Shown piece after piece: positions 9,227 to 17,076 of a stretch of 36,543 bases of DNA. The position numbers and the translations under genes were made by a program. Position 1 is the stretch's first letter; every line of letters begins with the position of its first letter. The notes under the pieces were generated by a model. It did no database searches and was not told the DNA's origin. It saw only the letters and a program-made list of their open reading frames with translations. The stretch is from Deinococcus psychrotolerans (GTDB lineage Bacteria; Deinococcota; Deinococci; Deinococcales; Deinococcaceae). The DNA lies in contig NZ_CP034189.1 in the NCBI RefSeq assembly GCF_003860465.1, positions 1 to 36,543 of the forward strand, written 5' to 3'.

Positions 9227-9580
9227 TCATTCTTCATCCTCAACAACGGCGTTCAAAATGTCCAGAACCTCAAACAGTGTTTCTTCTGGCACGGCCTCTA
9301 TGATCTCGGCATTGCGTACTTTCCAATCCACAGAACGGGTGTGATGTACCAGAATGACGCCGCTGATGCTCAGGCCCGCTGGCAAGGGGACTTCAAATTC
9401 GTGCCCCCTGACCCGACTGGTAATCGGGGCAGCAAACAGCAAATTGGTCGAGCGGTTGAACAATGAAGGCGTAATGACCAGCGCGGGGCGGCGGCCTGCT
9501 TGCTCGTGTCCGGCCTGGGGACTGAAATCCAACCAGATCAGGTCGCCTTTTTTGGGAACGGGAAGGCCCGGCGTCACCAC
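9227..9580 (-). CDS. mazF: MazF/PemK-family endoribonuclease toxin
   Basis: This 117-residue toxin of the MazF (type II mRNA interferase) family begins its core with KKGDLIWLDFSPQAGHEQAG, then RRPALVITPSLFN and the FAAPITSR strand. Together these form the conserved SH3-like barrel and the basic loop that binds and cleaves mRNA at short motifs. The start is a GTG that overlaps the mazE stop by 7 nt, so antitoxin and toxin are translationally coupled in the normal order. The pair is nested on the same strand between hsdM and hsdS, which is unusual. It may stabilise the plasmid or the restriction island. Confidence 0.92.
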   Translation of the reverse strand: MVTPGLPVPKKGDLIWLDFSPQAGHEQAGRRPALVITPSLFNRSTNLLFAAPITSRVRGHEFEVPLPAGLSISGVILVHHTRSVDWKVRNAEIIEAVPEETLFEVLDILNAVVEDEE

Positions 9581-9822
9581 ACTTCTGAGCCTTGTGGCTC
9601 GCCCCAGTCCATTTCCCCGCCGATCAGCTCAGGCGTGACCCCGATCAGCAAATCAGCCAGCTTCCGTTTGTGACGCTTCGGGCGGCTGGGCACAATCAGC
9701 AGGCCTTGTTCTGTCAACTCAAGTTTGACGTCGCTGCCGTCTTGAATATTGAGGGTGCTGGCGTAATCGCGGGGAATGCGAATGGCGAGGCTGTTGCCCC
9801 AGTTGCGAATGGTTCCTTTCAT
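9574..9822 (-). CDS. mazE: MazE/AbrB-type antitoxin
   Basis: This 82-residue protein has the N-terminal swapped-hairpin AbrB/MazE DNA-binding domain: MKGTIRNWGNSLAIRIPRDY, then GSDVKLELTEQGLLIVPSR. The acidic C-terminus (from about GGEMDWGEPQGSE) is the usual toxin-binding tail. MazE neutralises MazF and, with it, represses its own promoter. It starts at an ATG with GGAGG 6 nt upstream. The upstream region holds short palindromes (see 9830-9855) that could be the operator. It lies about 66 bp downstream of the hsdM stop, so the pair probably has its own promoter. Confidence 0.9.
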   Translation of the reverse strand: MKGTIRNWGNSLAIRIPRDYASTLNIQDGSDVKLELTEQGLLIVPSRPKRHKRKLADLLIGVTPELIGGEMDWGEPQGSEVW

Positions 9823-9829
9823 GACGCCT

Positions 9830-9855
9830 CCGTATACGCATCATGATACATCACG
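9830..9855 (-). promoter_or_regulatory. probable mazEF operator/promoter region
   Basis: Just upstream of the mazE ribosome binding site are CGTATACG (an 8-bp palindrome, 9831-9838) and, on the minus strand, TGATGTATCA (arms TGAT/ATCA) next to a CATGATG. Clustered short dyads are typical of MazE-binding sites. The exact -10 box is not clear. Confidence 0.35.
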
Positions 9856-9888
9856 AAGGAGTGGCGGCGGCGGGCAACTGTTCCCGGT

Positions 9889-11391
9889 TCACAAGCCCAA
9901 CTCCGCCAGATACCCGCGCATCTTGTCCCGCGCCTGCGCCCACTCCTGCTCCAGCACGTCAATGTCGGCTTGCAGGGCGGCCACATCTATTTCGGCCTGC
10001 TCCTCGCTGGTGTCCACGTAGCGCGGAATGTTGAGGTTGTAATCGTTGGTGCTCAGCTCGCTCTGCGCCACCACACGGGCGTACTTGTCCACGTCCTGCC
10101 GGGCGCGGTAGGTGTCCACGATGCAGGCCAAATCGCTCTCCCGCAAGTTGTTCTGGTTCTTGCCCGCCGCAAAACTTTTGCTGGCGTCGATGAACAGCAC
10201 GTCACTCGTGGCCTTGCCCTTGCGGAACACCAGCAGCGCGGCGGGAATGCCCGTGCCGAAAAACAGGTTGGTCGGCAGCCCGATCACCGTGTCAAGCAGG
10301 TTCTCTTCAATCAGTTGCGCCCGAATCTTGCCTTCCGCGCCGCCGCGAAACAAAACGCCGTGCGGCACCACGACCACCATCCGCGAACCGACCTCGGTCA
10401 TGCTGGCGATCTTGTGGCTGATGAAGGCGTAATCGCCCTTGCCCTTGGGCGGCAGGCCCCGGTGGAAGCGTCCGTGCCGGTCACTTGCCATATCGTCCGC
10501 GCCCCATTTGTCGAGGCTGAATGGCGGATTGGCGACAACCACTTCAAACTTCATCAGCTTGTCGTCTTCCAGGTGCAGCGGGTTGCGAATGGTGTCGCCC
10601 CACTCGATGCGGGCGTCGTCCACATCGTGCAGAAACATGTTCATGCGGGCCAGGGCGTAGGTGCTGCCGTTGTTTTCCTGGCCGTAAATGGCGTAGTTGC
10701 GGCTGCCTTTGGCCTGCACATGCTGGGCGCACTTGATCAGCAGCGAGGCGCTGCCGCAGGTCGGGTCGTAGATGCGCTCGCCGGGCTTGGGGTCGGCCAG
10801 CCGCGCCATCAGCTCACTGACTTCCGGCGGCGTGTAAAACTCCCCGGCCTTCTTGCCCGCGCCCGCCGCGAACCGCGAAATCAGGTATTCGTAGGCGTTG
10901 CCGATGATGTCGAGGTTGCCGATCCGGCTGGGCCGCAGATCGAGCTTGGGATTGTTGAAATCTTCCAGCAGCAGCTTGAGCCGGACATTGCGCTCTTTGG
11001 TCTGGCCCAGCGCCGCCTCGCTGTTGAAGGTGATGTTGCGAAATACACCGGCGAGCTTGCCCTTGTTGGCGTCCTCAATGGCGATCAGGGCTTGGTCGAT
11101 GATCTCCCCGATGTTGTCGGCGGTGCGCTGCCGGTACAGATCGAGGAATAAGCTGCCGGGCGGCATCACAAAGCGGTCTCGCTCCAAGCGGCGTCGGATG
11201 CGCTCCTCGTCGTCTCCGAATTGCTCTTTCAGGGTGTCGTAATGGTCCTGCCACACATCGCTGATGTATTTCACGAACAGCATCGACAGCAAGTAATTCT
11301 TGTATTCGCTGGGGTCGACCGTGCCCCGGAAGGTGTCGCAGGCTTTCCAGAGGATGTTGTTGATCTCGGCTTGATCGATGAAGTTGGTCAT
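9889..11391 (-). CDS. hsdM: type I restriction-modification methyltransferase subunit HsdM
   Basis: This 500-residue N6-adenine methyltransferase subunit starts with the helical N-terminal HsdM domain (NNILWKACDTFRGTVDPSEYKNYLLSML). GEFYTPPEV follows at about 182-190. SAM-binding motif I is DPTCGSASLL at about 208-217, and the catalytic motif IV NPPF at about 287-290 is intact. It methylates adenine at the site chosen by HsdS and is also part of the restriction complex. It is the first gene of the minus-strand island. The ATG at 11391 matches the family N-terminus. The C-terminal coiled coil (AEIDVALQADIDVLEQEW-like) probably contacts HsdS. The reading frame and motifs look fully functional. 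Confidence 0.95.
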   Translation of the reverse strand: MTNFIDQAEINNILWKACDTFRGTVDPSEYKNYLLSMLFVKYISDVWQDHYDTLKEQFGDDEERIRRRLERDRFVMPPGSLFLDLYRQRTADNIGEIIDQALIAIEDANKGKLAGVFRNITFNSEAALGQTKERNVRLKLLLEDFNNPKLDLRPSRIGNLDIIGNAYEYLISRFAAGAGKKAGEFYTPPEVSELMARLADPKPGERIYDPTCGSASLLIKCAQHVQAKGSRNYAIYGQENNGSTYALARMNMFLHDVDDARIEWGDTIRNPLHLEDDKLMKFEVVVANPPFSLDKWGADDMASDRHGRFHRGLPPKGKGDYAFISHKIASMTEVGSRMVVVVPHGVLFRGGAEGKIRAQLIEENLLDTVIGLPTNLFFGTGIPAALLVFRKGKATSDVLFIDASKSFAAGKNQNNLRESDLACIVDTYRARQDVDKYARVVAQSELSTNDYNLNIPRYVDTSEEQAEIDVAALQADIDVLEQEWAQARDKMRGYLAELGL

Positions 11392-11676
11392 AGGTTGATA
11401 CCCCTGTTTTAGCGCAGTGGGGACAATCAGTGGGAAAGGACGCTCCTGGAAGCAGCCAAATCAAATGCTGAGCGCCCTCTGGATGGTGCGGGCATTTGTC
11501 TAGATTTTCCCATAGCAGTCAAACCATATCCATGACCGGTGTGACGACGCTGCCCTCAGTGCGGAAGATTCGCCAGAACCTACTCTGAATTAGAACTGCG
11601 GCAGCTCCTAATAGATGCTCGCTGAGACGCGTGATAAAGTTAAAGCCATTTTTACTGATCGATAGGGCGAGATCGC
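11392..11676. other. gap between replication gene and hsdM
   Basis: This 285-bp region upstream of hsdM on the minus strand must hold the hsdM promoter and the 3' end of the upstream gene. The repeated GATCAGT/GATCGAT words near 11650-11690 do not form a convincing terminator. No gene is supported here. Confidence 0.4.
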
Positions 11677-13251
11677 TCACTGATCAATTTCGCGACCGAT
11701 ATCACGCCCCACAAAATCAAACTTGCTGATCAGTTCCAGCATTCCAATGACCTGACCATCGCTGAAACGGTACTTAGCTCCGATACCAGCGGTCTTGCTC
11801 TTGACCATCTCCAGTTCCATCAGTTGGACATCTGCACCGCCAGTTTTTGGCCGGTACCGGGCTCCGACTTCGTATTTGCCTTCACTGAGCATGTCCACTT
11901 GAGCCACTGGCTTTTCAAACAGAGTGTAGGCTGCTCCGTTGGCCTGCAACGCCTGCTGCTGGGGTTTCTGGCTGGCTACAGCGCCGATCATCCGGTCAAG
12001 GCCGCGCGCCGCGAACGTCACCATACTGCCACCCTGCTGCCTTGCCTCACTGCGGGCCGCTTCGCGAACCAGCGTGATCTCGTCGGGCAAAAGGCGCAGC
12101 CAGTCCTTGCGACTGTGGCCGCCAGTCATAGTCAATTCACCGAGGAGTTCATCGAGCCTGTGCTTGCCGACCATCGCCTTGATGCCCTGATGCACCTCTG
12201 AGCCCACAGGAGCCACAGGACGGGCCGCTAGGACAATCCGGGGCACAGGAACCAGTGCTGCCACTTGCAGGGCCACTGTAGGGCTCGCCGCCGCCGCGCC
12301 ACCCGCAACTTTTGGAAGGACTTGATCGTTAACGTCTCCAGCTCCTAGTAGCTCATTAAAGTCTTGATCGGTGAGAGCGAGCATGTCACTGGCCGCGTCA
12401 GCGGCTGTCGGCGAAGCCGCTGGTTGTTCCAGCAGGGCCACAGCACTCAGTTCTTCCTGAATTGCGGCTTTGTTTTGAAGCGAAGCGTTTTCCGAGGAGG
12501 AGTTCGGGACTGGGTCTTCCTGCCTAGCCTCGATCCTAGACGACGTCACAGGCGGCCTTGCGCGCGCGTCTTCTTCCAGTGGAATAACTCCTCTGTTTAA
12601 GGTATCTGGGAAAGATTCCTGTGTAAGGATTCCTGTGTTATTGCTACGGACATTTGTCCGACTCGACTCGGAACTTTGTCCGACTCCATTCGGAACTTTT
12701 ACCGGCTGCATCCGGACATTTGTCCGACTGGTCTCGGTCACTGCTTCCGGGTGGGCATCCGGTTGCGCCGAGGCGACGTTTTCCGCTTCAAGGTCAGCTG
12801 AGGTCGGGTCAAGATCCGGCTGTGGACGCTGCGCTTCCCAGAGATCCACCGCTTCTTGGACGGCCAGCCGCTGGAAGAGCCATTGCGGGGTGCGGTCCCA
12901 GCGGCGGGTGGGGTTGCTGCGGGTGCTAACGAAGCTGCGGTTCACAAGTTCGCCCAGTTTCAAGCGGATGGTCTTTTCGTTGTAGAGGCCCAGCAGTTCG
13001 GTGACCCAGCTTTCAGCGCTCATGCGCACCCACAGGCCCTCCTCGGCGTTGGCGGGGGCATTACCCTGCCGTGCAGCTTTGTTCTTGCCCCGGTTCTGCT
13101 CGCGTTCCTTGAGCTTGTAGGTGTACCAACGCTCCAGGGCGTTGAGGAGGTGAGCTTCGCAGGCGTCACCTTCGCAGATGGCTAGGTAAACCTCGCGCAG
13201 GGCTAAAGTGCGCTGGCCAGCGGGTTGGCGGATGGAGAATCCCTCACTCAT
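11677..13251 (-). CDS. putative replication protein with winged-helix-like N-terminus (leader copy A)
   Basis: This 524-residue protein starts at an ATG (MSEGFSIRQPAGQRTLALRE) with GGAG 7 nt upstream. Residues about 15-130 form a helix-rich domain (LLNALERWYTYKLKE, then SAESWVTELLGLYNEKTIRL, then LGELVNRSFVSTRSNPTRRW). The pattern fits an N-terminal helix-turn-helix of phage or plasmid replisome-organiser proteins. A long low-complexity linker (about 140-380) is followed by a C-terminal domain (about 385-524) that I do not recognise. The frame continues upstream of the ATG through the leader, but that translation is Arg/Ser/Cys-rich and is not coding. The strongest hint of function is that its ~310-bp leader is shared with the replication-type gene at 16066-17076. 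A role in plasmid replication is inferred, not proven. Confidence 0.7.
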   Translation of the reverse strand: MSEGFSIRQPAGQRTLALREVYLAICEGDACEAHLLNALERWYTYKLKEREQNRGKNKAARQGNAPANAEEGLWVRMSAESWVTELLGLYNEKTIRLKLGELVNRSFVSTRSNPTRRWDRTPQWLFQRLAVQEAVDLWEAQRPQPDLDPTSADLEAENVASAQPDAHPEAVTETSRTNVRMQPVKVPNGVGQSSESSRTNVRSNNTGILTQESFPDTLNRGVIPLEEDARARPPVTSSRIEARQEDPVPNSSSENASLQNKAAIQEELSAVALLEQPAASPTAADAASDMLALTDQDFNELLGAGDVNDQVLPKVAGGAAAASPTVALQVAALVPVPRIVLAARPVAPVGSEVHQGIKAMVGKHRLDELLGELTMTGGHSRKDWLRLLPDEITLVREAARSEARQQGGSMVTFAARGLDRMIGAVASQKPQQQALQANGAAYTLFEKPVAQVDMLSEGKYEVGARYRPKTGGADVQLMELEMVKSKTAGIGAKYRFSDGQVIGMLELISKFDFVGRDIGREIDQ

Positions 13252-13560
13252 GGTGTAACTCCAGGATGCGCAGCCTGGTCTGGTTGACCGAGATGCACAG
13301 GGCGCGTATCCTGTGCATAGGCGAAAGCCGCCGGACTGGCGAGTCCGACAACGATTCGAGTTTTGATTGGATGGACACCCTCTGCGACTAATGGCTTGCA
13401 CGCCACGCGGGGGGTGTTCCCTTTGGTCTGTGCTCGGTGACCGCCGGGGTGCTCTCAGCATAGCAGGCAGATGCGTCAGAAATTACATTTCTTGGCCCCC
13501 CCTGCGTGCGGCTTGAGAAGTCTCATGCCCTACCTGCCGGGTGGCCAGCAGGTCAATTCC
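13252..13560 (-). repeat. duplicated structured leader, copy A
   Basis: This ~310-bp sequence, reading into the 11677-13251 gene, recurs at 17077-17390 before an otherwise unrelated gene. The gene-proximal block (to about 13352) differs from copy B at 3 of ~104 positions and the distal block (13406 to about 13531) at 4 of ~126. The middle (~50 bp) is strongly diverged. Hairpins present in both copies are CCAGG/CCTGG (13261-13278), ATGCACAGG/CCTGTGCAT with an 8-nt loop (13293-13318), GGC-GAAA-GCC (13320-13329), CGGACT/AGTCCG (13332-13347) and a long stem at 13376-13416. On the minus strand a possible extended -10 (TGCTATGCT) lies near 13459-13467, which would give a ~200-nt untranslated leader. 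The ribosome binding site GGAG is part of the conserved block. Confidence 0.85.
13376..13416. promoter_or_regulatory. covarying hairpin of leader copy A
   Basis: CACCCTCTGCG (13376-13386) can pair with CGCGGGGGGTG (13406-13416). Inside it, after a 5-nt bulge, TGGC (13392-13395) pairs with GCCA (13402-13405) around a 6-nt loop. In copy B the inner stem is CAGG/CCTG, so three of four base pairs changed on both sides while the outer stem is unchanged. In plus-strand RNA the outer stem is continuous with two G-U pairs; in minus-strand RNA those two positions are A-C mismatches. Confidence 0.65.
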
Positions 13561-13592
13561 TTGAAGGGTAGTCAGAGGCAAAGACCTACTTC

Positions 13593-13604
13593 TAGAATAT
13601 AGAC
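13593..13604 (+). promoter_or_regulatory. -10 box of a leaderless promoter
   Basis: TAGAAT (13593-13598) lies 6 nt before the ATG of the GIY-YIG gene, and there is no Shine-Dalgarno sequence. This spacing is the common signature of leaderless transcripts in Deinococcus. No clear -35 is visible. Confidence 0.5.
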
Positions 13605-14720
13605 ATGGCTTCTGGTTATCTTTACGCCCTTGCAAATGAAAGCATGCCCGGTGTATTCAAAGTGGGCTGCACTTCCCGGAATCCATTTGACCGCGCCAAG
13701 GAACTGCGGACCACCGGTGTTCCCACCGCTTTTCATGTCGTCGCGGCAGTCTTAGTTGCAGATATTAAGACAGCTGAGGCAAGTGCCCATACGTTACTCG
13801 GTAAAAATGGTCAGCGCATTGATGACGAACGTGAGTTCTTTAGTGCTAATCTCGCGCATATAGTGTTAGTGTTCTCGCAAATATTGAATGAAACCGGAGA
13901 GGCCAAACCATACGACGAGACTCCGGTAAGTCACGAACAAATACTCAAGGACGCTAATACCTACCATTTTGGAGAAGGGACAATACCACCCGATCTAAAG
14001 AAAGCTCTCAAATTATATGACCAAGCCTTACAGCTTGGTAGCCATGAAGCAGCCTTTGCTCTATCTAAGATTTATAGAGAGGGACAAGGAATCAGGAAAT
14101 CTACCGAAAAAGCGAGTTATTACACTAAGAGGGGCAGAGAGCTCCGTAGAATGGAGAGTGAAACAAGTGACTGGCCACTTTGGTATTGGCTTTCCACACT
14201 CTCAGAGAAGGAGCAGCATGACAATGACAATGGAGATTATTATTCTCCTTTAATAAAAGCAGGTAGTCAAGGTAGAATCGATATACTTGATTTGATCTTG
14301 CCCAGAGTTTTAAAGCAAGATAGACATAAAGAACACAAATTTGACTTATTCTTATCAGTAGGGGCGGTGGCGTTTAAGGCAGAAGACGAAAAAGGAGCAA
14401 ATGATATTATAATATGGATTGCAGAAAATTTAAAAACCCATAATATATCAATTTCTAGAGCTCCGTATTTTGTTGTTAAGTGGATTAATGGACTGATGCT
14501 TTCCACAAGCCAATATGCAACAATCCTTAATCAAAATCGTGGAAACAGGATGGATGATTTTATTAGAAAGATATTTATCATTAGACGACTAGATACAGAT
14601 GGAAAAATCAAACTTCCTTATGATCTTTTGAGTCGATTACGACTCAATCATATAGACAGAATGAAATATATAAGCTCTCCAAATCTATTAATACAAGCTT
14701 TGGAAGACTGTTTTGCTTAA
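13605..14720 (+). CDS. GIY-YIG (T5orf172-type) nuclease domain protein with Sel1-like repeats
   Basis: This 371-residue protein has, at residues 1-90, a T5orf172/MUG113-type GIY-YIG domain: GYLYALANESMPGVFKVGCT for the GIY...YIG strands, an Arg-containing helix (NPFDRAKELRTTG), and a catalytic-type Glu in DEREFF. Residues about 105-175 look like Sel1/TPR-type helical repeats (YDQALQLGSHEAAFALSKIY, then GIRKSTEKASYYTKRG). The C-terminal half is not recognised. The gene is clearly more AT-rich than its neighbours, especially from 14200 on, which indicates recent transfer. It is transcribed divergently from leader copy A. The nuclease-plus-adaptor-repeat layout and island setting suggest a defence or mobile-element role, which is an inference. 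Confidence 0.75.
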   Translation: MASGYLYALANESMPGVFKVGCTSRNPFDRAKELRTTGVPTAFHVVAAVLVADIKTAEASAHTLLGKNGQRIDDEREFFSANLAHIVLVFSQILNETGEAKPYDETPVSHEQILKDANTYHFGEGTIPPDLKKALKLYDQALQLGSHEAAFALSKIYREGQGIRKSTEKASYYTKRGRELRRMESETSDWPLWYWLSTLSEKEQHDNDNGDYYSPLIKAGSQGRIDILDLILPRVLKQDRHKEHKFDLFLSVGAVAFKAEDEKGANDIIIWIAENLKTHNISISRAPYFVVKWINGLMLSTSQYATILNQNRGNRMDDFIRKIFIIRRLDTDGKIKLPYDLLSRLRLNHIDRMKYISSPNLLIQALEDCFA

Positions 14721-15366
14721 TTTGATGCAATAGAATTGTATTGCCTTGCATCACTGTGTCTTCTATCATATTCTTCTTTATAAAGTTGACAAGAATGGGA
14801 CGGATATATGATGGAGGATTATCTGTTAAAACAGAAACTCATGCATATCTATCCACAGAATCTTTTTTGGTATCCCGGACTGCTTCTGTGGCAGATTTCC
14901 CTGATTAAAATACATCAAATGCACTTTTATTACTCGTTACATTATCCTTGTACAAATCCATCCCTAATTTATTACAACTATTCCATATTAGACCAAACAT
15001 AGCAAGATAGTCAGCGATTAGATTACTATATTTTGCCAAAGCTTGAATTTAGACAAGTTTGTCATCTTTATTAAACCAAGCGTATATTAATTTATCGTGA
15101 CTAAAAAGATATCCATTATAAATCTGATCATTCGCTCCGTATTTGTCTGCTTTTTTCCCAATTATTACATCCTTATTTAAGCCTAAAAATCTCAGCCCAT
15201 GTGGTTGGAGCGCAGCTCTAAATTTATCTTTGGTAGTCGGTCATTTGACTCTGGCGAAAGTAATCTGATTGATCGGTTCGAGTAAATCTGAGGGAACTAA
15301 TAATGATAAATGAATGCTTGTTGCTATTATAAGACAAAAGAAGATTAATTTAATAGATTTCATCAT
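14643..15366 (-). pseudogene. decayed gene for a small exported protein, four in-frame stops
   Basis: On the minus strand a single reading frame starts at an ATG (15366; MMKSIKLIFFCLIIATSIH, a likely signal peptide). It reads on with normal-looking protein (DKFRAALQPHGLRFLGLNKD, YNGYLFSHDKLIYAWFNKDD, NLIADYLAMFGLIWNSCNKL) but is broken by stops at 15243-15241 (TGA), 15051-15049 (TAA), 14907-14905 (TAA) and 14841-14839 (TGA). The frame then stays open (NPPSYIRPILVNFIKK) to about 14643, under the tail of the convergent GIY-YIG gene. The natural end is uncertain. The absence of frameshifts suggests recent point-mutation decay. The DNA is very AT-rich, like the adjoining gene. The family is not recognised. 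Confidence 0.6.
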
Positions 15367-15490
15367 ATTAATGATATTGTTTTATGCTCAATCAATCCTT
15401 CATAGACAGAATATGCATCTAAAATTATCTTGCTAGTTACTTTTTGATAATGATCCCCATCGATAATAGGCATCGGGCTTGTTTGTTTTA

Positions 15491-16069
15491 TCAATCTGCT
15501 GCCTGATCTGCGCTCGGCACCGTCACCGCAATTCCGGCGCGCGAGGCCATTTTGAGGAAGTTCACCGTCTTGCCACGCGGGCCTTCCAGGGCCCTTGGCA
15601 GCTCTGCTTCGGGGGCAACGGGCTTCAGGGTCACAGCCCCCTGCGCTGCGTCCTTCTCGCGCAGCGCACGGGCATAGCGTCGCTGGAACTGCTCGCGCAT
15701 GTCGCGGCGGCCATAGTCGCTGGCTTCTACTAGCATCTTGCCGCCGCCGATCTTCACAAGCACCTGGCGCTCCAGCGTATTCGGTTCGGTCAGCACATCA
15801 TGTCCGCCGCACAGGCGGCTCATGATCCCGTCCCAGGCTTCTTCTGCGCGGGTCAGGAAATCCCCAAGGGCATGGTCAATCAGGCACTGCGGGCTGGGAA
15901 AGAACGTCTCGTGGCGGAAGGCGCGGACGCAGGCCGTCTTGAGTTGCGGGACGCTCAGTTCGGCGTCCAGGGCCTCCAAGTAACGTGCCATCGTCTCCTG
16001 GTTGTGGCGGGTCTGAAAGCGGTCCTCAAGAACGGCCCACTCAGCCAGAAAGATCTCATGGTCGATCAT
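15491..16069 (-). CDS. hypothetical protein, possible helicase-loader-type replication partner
   Basis: This 192-residue protein has its ATG overlapping the stop of the upstream replication gene by 4 nt (ATGA), so the two form a coupled pair. The N-terminal half is helical (FLAEWAVLEDRFQTRHNQET), followed by CVRAFRHETFFPSPQCLIDH. The 'F-P-S-P' turn after a helical region recalls phage helicase-loader proteins of the lambda P / DnaC-partner type. The C-terminus is basic and alanine-rich (FQRRYARALREKDAAQ). I do not recognise a named family with confidence. The loader idea rests on this motif and on its partner gene. Confidence 0.55.
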   Translation of the reverse strand: MIDHEIFLAEWAVLEDRFQTRHNQETMARYLEALDAELSVPQLKTACVRAFRHETFFPSPQCLIDHALGDFLTRAEEAWDGIMSRLCGGHDVLTEPNTLERQVLVKIGGGKMLVEASDYGRRDMREQFQRRYARALREKDAAQGAVTLKPVAPEAELPRALEGPRGKTVNFLKMASRAGIAVTVPSADQAAD

Positions 16070-17076
16070 GCGCGGCCCGTCCTTTTCAGGTACTCGAGTC
16101 CCGAGGAGATCGTGTCGATGCTGCGCTGGTTCGCTTCGGCAGTGCTGGTGGGGCGGCTAGTGCGGCGGGCTTGGGGGGCTGCGAGCGCCAGCTCGGGCAG
16201 GCTGACGCTGGACTGCTGTAGAGACTGACGGCGCACCGCTTCGTCGAGCAGATCACGCATCCGGGTCGGCACTTTGACGCTGTGCTGAAGGTGGGTTCGC
16301 TGGGCCTCGGCGGCCAGCTCCTCAATGCGGATGAGCGGAAGCGTGAACCATTCTTGCCGGTCAACGCCCAGCGGCTGGATCTCGCCGAGCACGCGGGTCA
16401 CGAAGGTGCTGCTCAGCTTGCGGCGCAGGTACGCCTCCGCCTCGCCTGCCGCGCCGCCCGGAACTTTCTTAGGAGATTGTGCGTCAGTGCTGCCCACAAG
16501 TGGGGGAGTCTGAACAGCTTCTGGTGAGGTCAGAGGGGTTTCGCTTTCGGCGGTTGGCTGTGCAGCCTTTTTATTTTCTGAAGGCTCAGGTTCAGCGAGA
16601 GGGGGCGGCGGAGCCGCTTGCTCCTCTCTCTCTTTTATTACATGCTCTTGATTATTTTCTAGATTATTACTTACTAGTACACGGCTTACCGTGTCCGGTT
16701 TACCGCTTACGGTTTGCCGCTTACGGTTTGCCGTATGCGGTTGCCCATCCTGCTCCACGATCATTGGCACTGGCTTGTCGAGGGGGCGCTCGTGGATGGT
16801 GTGCTCGTAAACGAATTTGCCCTTCTCGCGGCGTGCGGTGGTCTGGATGTAGCCGAACTTGCGGCCCTCGACGAAGATGGCGGCGATGGCTTCACGCCCT
16901 TCCTTGCCGCTCTTCTCGACTTGGGTCATGTAGGTGGTCCAGCCGTCTGGCTTGCCGAGCAGATACACCAGCACGCCGCGCAGGGCAAAGCTCAGGCGGG
17001 TGTCCTCGCTCAGTGTTTTAGAGACGACGACGTAGGGGCGGTCACGGTCGTGCTCGATACGGATGATCCCACTCAT
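16066..17076 (-). CDS. replisome-organiser-like protein with N-terminal winged helix (leader copy B)
   Basis: This 336-residue protein has residues about 10-100 (YVVVSKTLSEDTRLSFALRG, LVYLLGKPDGWTTYMTQVEK, GREAIAAIFVEGRKFGYIQT) that match the phage replication/DnaD-like winged-helix pattern: a small domain with 'LSxxARGVLxYLLxxPDxW', 'GREAI' and 'GYI' that binds origin DNA. A Pro/Glu-rich linker (about 130-210) leads to a C-terminal helical region that I do not recognise. It starts at an ATG (MSGIIRIEHDRDRPYVV) with GGAG 7 nt upstream and ends in an ATGA overlap with the next gene. Its leader is a near-copy of the one before 11677-13251, although the two proteins are not obviously homologous. 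It probably initiates or organises plasmid replication. Confidence 0.7.
   Translation of the reverse strand: MSGIIRIEHDRDRPYVVVSKTLSEDTRLSFALRGVLVYLLGKPDGWTTYMTQVEKSGKEGREAIAAIFVEGRKFGYIQTTARREKGKFVYEHTIHERPLDKPVPMIVEQDGQPHTANRKRQTVSGKPDTVSRVLVSNNLENNQEHVIKEREEQAAPPPPLAEPEPSENKKAAQPTAESETPLTSPEAVQTPPLVGSTDAQSPKKVPGGAAGEAEAYLRRKLSSTFVTRVLGEIQPLGVDRQEWFTLPLIRIEELAAEAQRTHLQHSVKVPTRMRDLLDEAVRRQSLQQSSVSLPELALAAPQARRTSRPTSTAEANQRSIDTISSGLEYLKRTGRA

Noticed and set aside
13320..13347. Hammerhead-type ribozyme in the duplicated leader
   Set aside because: GAAA and hairpins are present, but the CUGANGA core and the cleavage-site arrangement are absent on both strands.
14808..15002. Plus-strand 64-codon frame
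   Set aside because: It is the antisense shadow of the pseudogene whose minus-strand translation is far more protein-like.
14643..15366. Stop-codon recoding to explain the interrupted frame
   Set aside because: Both TGA and TAA occur, four times, without a selenocysteine-type element. Decay is simpler.
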